DNA from: Botryllus schlosseri
Taxonomy: Eukaryota > Chordata > Ascidiacea > Stolidobranchia > Styelidae
Assembly: GCA_000444245.1 (NCBI GenBank)
Contig: ATSW01007322.1
Coordinates: forward strand, 1 to 22,931
Length of the DNA: 22,931 nucleotides
Direction: 5' to 3'
How positions within the stretch are numbered: the stretch's first letter is position 1; each line of letters opens with the position of its first letter. The notes beneath the pieces were generated by a model. That model was not told the DNA's origin, ran no database searches, and was given only the letters and a program-made list of their open reading frames with translations. The position numbers and the translations under genes were made by a program. Shown here piece by piece: positions 10,001 through 19,000 of the stretch.

Positions 10001-13000
10001 ACTGAGATTCGAGATGCTTGTTTGAAAAGCATCCACCACACTGGGTACTGGTAAAAGAAGGTGGTTTACACTGTCTATGGCTAATAGCGAGGTATTCCAG
10101 TTTACGGAACATCATCGCAATATGAACACTTCCACAAAGTTTAATCTCTAGAAACAAGACTAACAGCAATAATGTGGATTCTCCTATCGCCAACTTATTG
10201 TATTGATTGCTGTTATGATGTGTGTGGTTGGTGTTACCACACTTCTCTGTTGTGTGATATCACGTTCCTGATTAAGCAGCAGTATAAAATCACTGTCTGA
10301 GCAAAACCGATTCGTACGGCATGCTAAATTGATGCTGTCTGGTTTCTCGGTGTTATGTTGCTGATTTTATTGATAATATTTTGGTAAAAAGTGTAGGAAT
10401 AAGTCAATATTATCTTTTGCTATTACCGGAGAAAATGCGCTTGTAATTTGCTCAATACCTCATCATGTTTTGATGTGGCAAAATCATTAAATATGAGGTA
10501 TATTATAGGTAAAATTTGCATAATGAATTAATCGTAGCAAGTCTGTCACCATACGTAAACACACAATCGCAGATGATGAATTTCGAAATTGTTTCTACAA
10601 TGTCGGTGCTTCCTTTATGCCATTTGCTCTAGCATATTTCCAGTGATTTTTGTTACCTTAAGCATGAGGTATATTCCAGGTGAAATTTGCATAACCAATT
10701 AATCTTAGCAAGTCTCCTATCATATTTAAATACATAGTTGTGGATGATGAATTTCTAATTATATTCTGCAATCTCCAAACATTCTCCTGCAATCTACTCC
10801 ATCCAGCATATTTCCAGTGATTTGGATGATGGATCACAATTCACATATGCAGCACAAAGACCGTATTATGAATTCAATCTCTACTCTAATCAGTCTCAAT
10901 TTCCTTGCTGTGGCTCCGTTAATGATCAATTTGAAATGGATTAATGTGGATTCTCAGTGACTGTTATTGATAATAATTTGCAAACAGATGGTATGATGCT
11001 GCTATTCGTTTTAATAGAGATCGTGTTGCTTGCAACATTCAAGTGTCCTGTGTAAGTCAATTTAAGGTTCACTTGAATGCCATGCTGTGTGACACTTCAT
11101 AGTCTTGTGGGATTTCTTATATAAGGTACCAGGGGATTTCCCTCAGGGCCGTTATGAAAGTCATATCCTAGCAACTGTTGTTGGCGCCAACAACACTCAA
11201 TACCAATAGAATCTGATAGTTATTCGACCGTACAGTAAAACTTGTAGTTATTGACTATGGCTAAGCTTGTGATTCTTAATGCGTTGTATCCCCACAATTT
11301 GTGATAGTAAAATGGTCTGTATTCTTGGTTATTAGCGTGATGCTTCTGTGAGCCAACAAACGTACAGCGGAGATACGGCTTTGCATATAGCGAGCGGCCG
11401 TGGTCTTCAAGATATCGTGCGGCTGCTTTTAAGAAGAGGGGCGGACGCCACGATGAAAAACACACACTTTGAGACCCCGATGTCGCTGGCTACTTCCCCC
11501 GTGGTAAGTGTGGCGATCAAGTATATGTCAACAGGATGTGCCGTGTTTAGATTGTTGTGTGCTATCGCTGTGTCGCTTCCCTTCTGCAAAACGTCAATTG
11601 TGTAAATTGGCTGACCAGGAATTGTTCCTATTGGTCCGTTTGGTATAACCGTTGTTTGTTCAAACAACTCCTTTTGGGTATGTATCATGTTTGACAGGGT
11701 AAACACATAGTTCATCACTTGCAGCGTAGCTGTGTTGATATAGAAATTTGCATAACCTATCTTATGTAATGTATGTGTGGGGTCTTGATTTTTGAAATAT
11801 AGCTGCCGGCTGATCAATTCATGTTCAAGTGTTTATGTTCAAGTGTTGGTTGGTAGCAGTACGATTTTAATCGATGTTTGTAATTCTTTTCTGTAGGCCC
11901 ACAGAAAATATGGCTTTGTCAACAGTATTTTTATTGGTGTCGTTTGAAATTTTGCACAACTACTCTGTGATAAACCATGCCATTCCAGCTAGAGAGCACG
12001 TAGTCAGCATGTTTCAGTGTAACAAGTTGATTAAACATCCACAATGATTCTCACCATAGAAATGAACGGAGTATTCACTCTCTCCAACTCCCTTTGTGGC
12101 TTTTGGCATCGTTCACATTGTGTGTAGTATTTACAACAGAAGTATATGATGTTTTTTTACATCGAAACCACCAGAAAACAGTGGGAAAACACCTGCGTGA
12201 ATGTACGTGCTGCTGGCATCCATCTAAAATTTCAGCATTGGATGATTTATTCTTTCCAAGTCTGTTTCAAGTTGTTTGTTGCAAATTATCGCATATCAAA
12301 GACAAGTTGTTATGTGGCAAAATCAATTTGCATACCCCGGTGGCCCACGTCTTCACCCCTATTGATAAATTGCTACGTTTCAGCTGTCGGATATGATGAG
12401 AAGCCAATATCGCACCGCTTTCGCGGAGAAGAAATTCGTCCTGGCCGATCCCCATCAAACTTACATGATTCGAAACCATTCCAATTCACTGGGGCCGGAG
12501 TTTATGCAGATTGGCGCAGGTGAATTATACACACATCAAACACATGCAAGTGGGAAATACAAGTCCAGTTCCTGGCGGTATCTTGAATTCGGAAGCGTAC
12601 ATCTCTCGTGTTAAAATCTCGATACGTTTTTGTGAAATTTGGAATAAATTGGATATCCGAAACCATGTTTTTTCCTGACACATAGTCGACCGGATATACT
12701 CAAGTCTGAACTCTTTCTGTTCTCAGATAACGATAGATACTTGGCGAAAAGATCGATAAGTTTGAAAATGGAAAGGCCGGCGTTGGAGAGGTATGCATTT
12801 TGCAGATATTGAAGTGTAGGTTTCGATACTCGCGACTAATTCTTGTTGTTATAGTGAAGGAGCGTCGGCCTCAAAGCGCTTGCGCATGATGGAAAATCCC
12901 ACTTCGGTGAACGGTGCGTTTTTCTACCTTTCTCTATTCGCTTTTGTGGTTGAAAGGAGTGTTGTTTCAGGTTCTCCGGGTGGCTTGTCAAACAGGATTA

Positions 13001-16000
13001 TGGTCAAAAACGAATACCTCGATTCTGCTGTGGAAATTATGGTATGTCGCACTGTTGAAATAAGATAGTTAGATTCTTAGTACACACTACACAGTAGCTT
13101 CAGTACACAGACGCCACTTATAGGAGTATGTACCGTATTAACATTTACAGTGAATAATAAATAAGTAACAAGATATTAAATAACAGTAAATATACATGAA
13201 AATGGTTCATTTTGCATACAACACGAAACATACGCTAACCAACACACGGTATATATTTCACGGCACAGGTATACCTTTCATGGTCTTATGTAAAACGTAT
13301 GTGATTAGTTTTGTGACAGCACACCGACTGTTCTATTTTTATGTTTTCCTAATCGTAAGTTTTGCTATCTTGTCTGGTGGTATCCTTTTTGACACGATGA
13401 ACGCCATAACGTGATAAGCATTGAAGTTCTTCTCGTTTACAGACGACTTCTTCTACTACTACTGTGTTTGATCAAACTGAAAAAGGTGTGTGCCCATTAT
13501 TCTGTACTTGTATTTTCAATGATAAATAATAATGACTAATTGGCTGTGTGTTGTTCCAATATCCAGTGAATCCTGAGGATGATCTGGAATCCACCAAAGC
13601 GTCAGACTCATTGGATGATGTAAGTACATTTGTGTTATTATGTTTGTTGATGTAACAGCAATGTGTCCTTGCTGTGTGCAGACGGTGGAAATAGCAATGG
13701 AAGAAGTAGAGGTGTCGGCTGAGGAGGATATGGTAATGAGATCAGGTAATGACACCATCTTCTCTTGTATACAGTCACAGAATAGAGGTTGAGAAACAGT
13801 GACTCAAAAACCAGAGTTTTCTTACATAACACAACTTCTCATGTTTTGAAAGTCAACCGTTCTTTTTTTGGATTAATTTCATTGGGCAAAAAAAGTTAAG
13901 ACAGATTGTACGGATTACATCGTCTTGAAAAGTTTTGCCTCTGGGAAATATCGGGAGCACGTAACATTGTTTTGAAATCACACCAATTCGTAACGCGGTA
14001 GGCAGTTTCATTCACAGATGTGTATCTTCCTAAACTTTCGAATAACTTGATTCCTATTCATATCTATCATTTCATGCCCCTCTTAAGAACAAGTCTTGAC
14101 ATGCTAGTCACAGATATGCGTCTCGATGCATGACAGCCCAAGTTGCCTCCCGCCAAACTATCCCTTTCATTAATCAATGACTTTTCGAACCTATCATTTC
14201 CTGCTTCTTTGCTGAAGAAATTTTCCCTTCGCCGATGCCTTGTAACGTTCAAATATTCAGACGATGAAGACAAAGCGGAAAATAGTCCTTCTCCGGTGGT
14301 AAACCACATCGCGGCAAATACCATCGAGCAACCCTACACTCATAAGTTGATGCAATACTCAATAAACCTGAACAAAGCCGCCGGCGTTAACACAAAAACA
14401 CAGCACCAGCCGGAAGCCAATGGCGCAAACGTCTCGGTTCGGACGGAGCCAGTGCAGGTATGCGTGTTGTGCATTGTGGTTACGGTAAATTTGTGTTTAT
14501 GTTGGGATACGTCTGCTTAAGATTGTCACGACTAAGTTGCCGAGGGAGTTGATGGCTTCATTACAAGAGCGTAATCCTTTGTCGCCGACTAGTATCTCTT
14601 CACCAATGCCCGTTAAGTCGAAGGTAGGGAAATTTTCGTTGAGATGTTTGGAACCGGCACAGGAGTAGGTTTTTGAAAATGCTTGTAATATCATATCAGC
14701 CTGCTTACAGGGATGACCAGATAGTACGATTCACAGAGTTGTAATGACTCAACTCGCAACTTTTTGTCGACTCGACTAGACATTTTATTTGACTTATTCC
14801 AATCTCGTATTTCAGGAACGATAATTGAAAAATAGGCCCAGAAATTGTCTTTTTTTCTGTTTGAGTGAAAAAAATGATTCGGCTATAATATGAATCCGAG
14901 GCCTTCGATACCACTCAAGAGTTCCACAGAAGTTAGTTGAACCTGACTTGAATTCAAGAATGTGCAGACTGGGAGTCTTAACACTATGACCATGACTCGG
15001 ACTCAACCCGTTGCTTCCTGAATTGTACTCGGACTTGACTCGGTGGTGAATTGAAAATGACTCGAGTCAAAACTGTAAACGTCAAATTTACTTGTGACTC
15101 GGTTGGAACCGTGCCTTTTCATATCTTCAGAGGTGGTCAGCGACAAGGTACTTTTACTTTTTCGAAAGGATCAAGTAGATTTTTCCTGCTTGTATTACTT
15201 GCTCAAGTGGTTTTGATCAGAAACTGCTAATTGTATTTGTACATGAGTAGAAGTTGGTGACGTTGACCTTGTCCAGCGGCAAATGCACATCATGCACTCA
15301 TGGTATGCATATGCACAGATTGTGTGTATGTGTATCATGAGTCGGTGTATATGCCGCAAAACCATCAAATACAATAATAAACTACGTCCTTTCCTTTCCT
15401 TTCCTGCTTCTATAGTAGTAGCAACAAGGACTACTTTGACCACCTCTGCACATCTCCTGAGTAGGCCTACTGTAACTTGAGTCAAGTTTACGACATATTT
15501 CTATTACCAGTCTGTGCCGAACAGCCCGCAACCGGCCGAAGCCAATCTTTATCAACTGGCGAGAGAGGGCCTGGCCGTAGCCGCGATGGCAAACTCTGTG
15601 AATTCACCGCAAGGGCCGAGTCGCGATTTCGGACTGACGAATTATCTGAAGGCGAGACCTTCGAGACAGGTGAGTGTCTGAGGCGCGATTGTTGATGTGT
15701 TTATTCTGTCGGGGTACGAAGTCTTCCACAGTACACAGGATATAGTGTAGTTGAAAATGTCTTGGTATCGCCGTACAGGCTTGTTTTGGAAGTGAATTCC
15801 TGCACCGTCTTCAGTTCACAAGTCGGCCTTGTACCTTTTTGCCAATACCCAAATGCCGGGCGACTGCCGGTGATAACTTTGAATATCGCTATCGAAACAT
15901 TGGGTATAGTTGATTATTAGGGCAAGTTTTTGTTGCAGTTGAATCCGTGTAAAGTTGCATTTATTTTTGACAAAAGTTGCAGTAAAAAGCTGCATTTATT

Positions 16001-19000
16001 TTTTTACAAAAGTTGGACTGAAAGACCACATTTTGCTCGGTTGACTAAAAAGAAGGTCAACTTCCCAGTTCCACTAAAAAAAAGGTCAACTTTCCGGCTC
16101 AACTCCCGAAACACCCGTAAGAGCGTCACTTCAGTGCTGATTTACGGTATTTCAGTCGAATTTGGCCGTGTATTTCACCAAAATCAAAAATACTTTCATG
16201 AAAAATCGAAAAAGTTGCAAAATGTTGCAAAAAGTTGCATAAAAAAATGGACAAAAGTTGCACTATAAGATTCCTTCAAACAGCTTAAAACAACATTCTA
16301 CATATCTTACGAGTATTTAGGAAGCTTCCGGAAGCTGTAAAAAAAGTTGCAAAAGTTTCAAAAACTTGCCCTACTCATTATACTTCCAAGACAGGGTTCA
16401 CCAACACGCAGCCTCTGATTTGAGATTTCGGTAAACGCTAACTAAAGCATTTTACTGTGCCCAAACATCGATTCCTCAGTCGCTGAAAAACGTTGTCAGG
16501 TACTATGCACAGCTCAGTTCGAAATAAAATGAAGTCAATGATCATATTTCTTGCTGTACGTGCACTTCTTCAATAAAATATTACTTCTTTTGTGGTAACT
16601 ATGCCCGTCGCCCATGTCAGAGAGCACAGCCTTGTCTGACGTACAGTTTTAAAAGCATGGTTTCTCATCCTTGCGGCCTGTTTTGTCTCGGTGTTGCATT
16701 CTTACGGCCTGCGATCAGTAAATAATGTGAGAAGTGGCCCGTGACCCGTTTTGAGTTGGCGACCCCTGCTCTAAGACGTTTTGTGTGCCCCCTTTATCGA
16801 GAGTTAGCGGCACAGCAGCACGGGATTCAATCGGAAACTGACAAGACTTAAGTATGAAGTGACAATGTACGTTTGAAAATAACCCCTATAAGGGCTTTAC
16901 GGACTGAATTGATCGGTAATGAAGGACTTATCATTGTACTCAGTAGGATTTGGCTGCTTGTACTGCTCCATTCAAGCTATTAGCGGTTTTCAATTACTTC
17001 CATTTCTACTTGGTAGCTTTAAGTTTTTTCGGCAAAACTATCCTAGAATACAGTTGAGTACGAATCAGCCGATGTTTGCCATTTCACAGGCCAAAATCAA
17101 GTCCGGCACCGAAGAATTGCAGAATTTGGCCTTGCAGGGTCTCGCCGTAGCCGCTATGAATGGTAGGTGCATCGTTATCACTTCAATTTGCATGCCGGTC
17201 CTAACATTGTGTGACACGTCACAGGTCAGTCGGATATCTTAACCACAGAAGAAAAGGCGAGGTCTGTGGACGATATGGAAGTGAAACATCACGTCACTGT
17301 TGATGCTACTCCGCTCAGCCCGAATACGAGTCAAACGAGCTGTTTACCACCGCCAGTGTTGCTTCGATCGAATTCAATGCCGCCGAAACCAGTGCACGAC
17401 GCCTCGTCTTACCGTACGCAGCAGTTAGCGACGCATATGTCATCAAACCGAGCGTTGTTAGCGTTGGCACACGCGAACGCGCTGAAGGAGAACGTGGGAC
17501 AGGCGGTGTCTGCGATATCTATGGGGAAGTCGCAGTTGAACGGCACCGTAAAGTTTCCGGTTCAAACGCCCGCGGACATCTCGGACTCCACCAAGCACAA
17601 TCTGAGACAGGCGATTATGGTGAAGAGTACCTCGCCCGGTGTTCTTGGCGGCGAGACAAGTCGTGACAAGCCGGATGGTGTCGGCAAGACCGGGGCAGCT
17701 GAGAAAGTGAACAAGTCGATTTGTCTGACCTTCTTACCTACCGCTTTTCGAAACGGTAAGTCGTCGTGCGTTGTGTTTTAGCGGGTTTTTGGATTGCCTG
17801 TTATGCAATTGGGCCTTGTACGGAGCGGTGAAAAGAGTCATTGTGGGTAGAATCGAAAACAACATTGTAAATTTCTTCTCAAGTAGAAGTAGTAATAATT
17901 TCCAAGTATGCGAAACGTGAGAATTCCAGGCCTATTTTTTCCTTAAAAACTGAAAACTGTCAATTCAAAGTAGAAGAACGTCGAAAATTGCTACTCGAGT
18001 GCGTGTACAATAGGGTTGTTGAAAAATGTCTTATTTCCCCGGATTCCGGGGATTCACTGTCCTCGCGGCCTTCGTAATTGACACATCCTAACTTTTCAGC
18101 AATTTCCACTTCTGTCGCGTCTCGTAAGGAAACCCCGAGCACGGTCGCAAACGGCCTCGGCAGAAGTAAGAGAAGCCCGGACCCGGTGGCGGTATTCAGC
18201 GTCACGTTACCGAAAAACGGCCATTACAAAAAGACTGGCGTCACCGGTCAAAAACGCACTCACGAACACAACTCTGTCGCGACGACGAACTCACCCGTGC
18301 AGAAAACAATAAAAGATCCAACCCCCACACATACAGTCGCTCCTCTACAGATTGCTACAAATCGCAGCGTGTCCACTACGAGACCCGATCCAGGCCAGAC
18401 AAGGACAGCCGTGTCCCTGGCCACGACGTACGTGACATACCGTGTGCCGAACTCCACGCCCCAAAAAACTACGATATCCGACTCGGTCAGTGAACCAGCG
18501 CCGGTCGGCAGTTCAATTTCAACGTCTCGTGTCACGTCACACTGTCCCGGAACTTCCGGGGCTACCGTGTCCACCATGCCGGTATCGGTGCCTCTGTGTA
18601 TTCCGCAACCTCAACTCTTGAATCAAGCCGCGCTTCATGTAGCTCAGCCTTCGGTGCAGTACGTGCAGCCCCAAATTGTGTATATACCTCACGGAAAAGA
18701 CTTTATACCGGTGGTTCTGCCGCCGTCTGCGTTACAGCCTCAATTGCAGTACCCGGGGTACGCGGCTTTGGCAGTGCACTCGCAGAGTTCAGATATGCCG
18801 AAAGCCGAATTCTTGAGTTCAAAGCTGCCGCCTGTCGATTCCAATTTGTTGCGGCAAGCGGCGTTTCCGATGCAGGCGCATGCCCAGATTGGTGGACTGT
18901 GCCAGGTGCCGACACAGTTATACGGCGCGCCGCAGCAGTTGATGCAGCAGCAGCTGATGCGGGACACTTACCTTTACCAGCAAAGGTAGGCGATGTGATG

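Noticed and set aside
15930-16268. A 112-codon open frame within intron 16
   Set aside because: It lies wholly inside the hAT-like element and mostly translates the AAAAGTTGCA-type repeats; no transposase or other motif is seen and it has no link in phase to exons 16 or 17.
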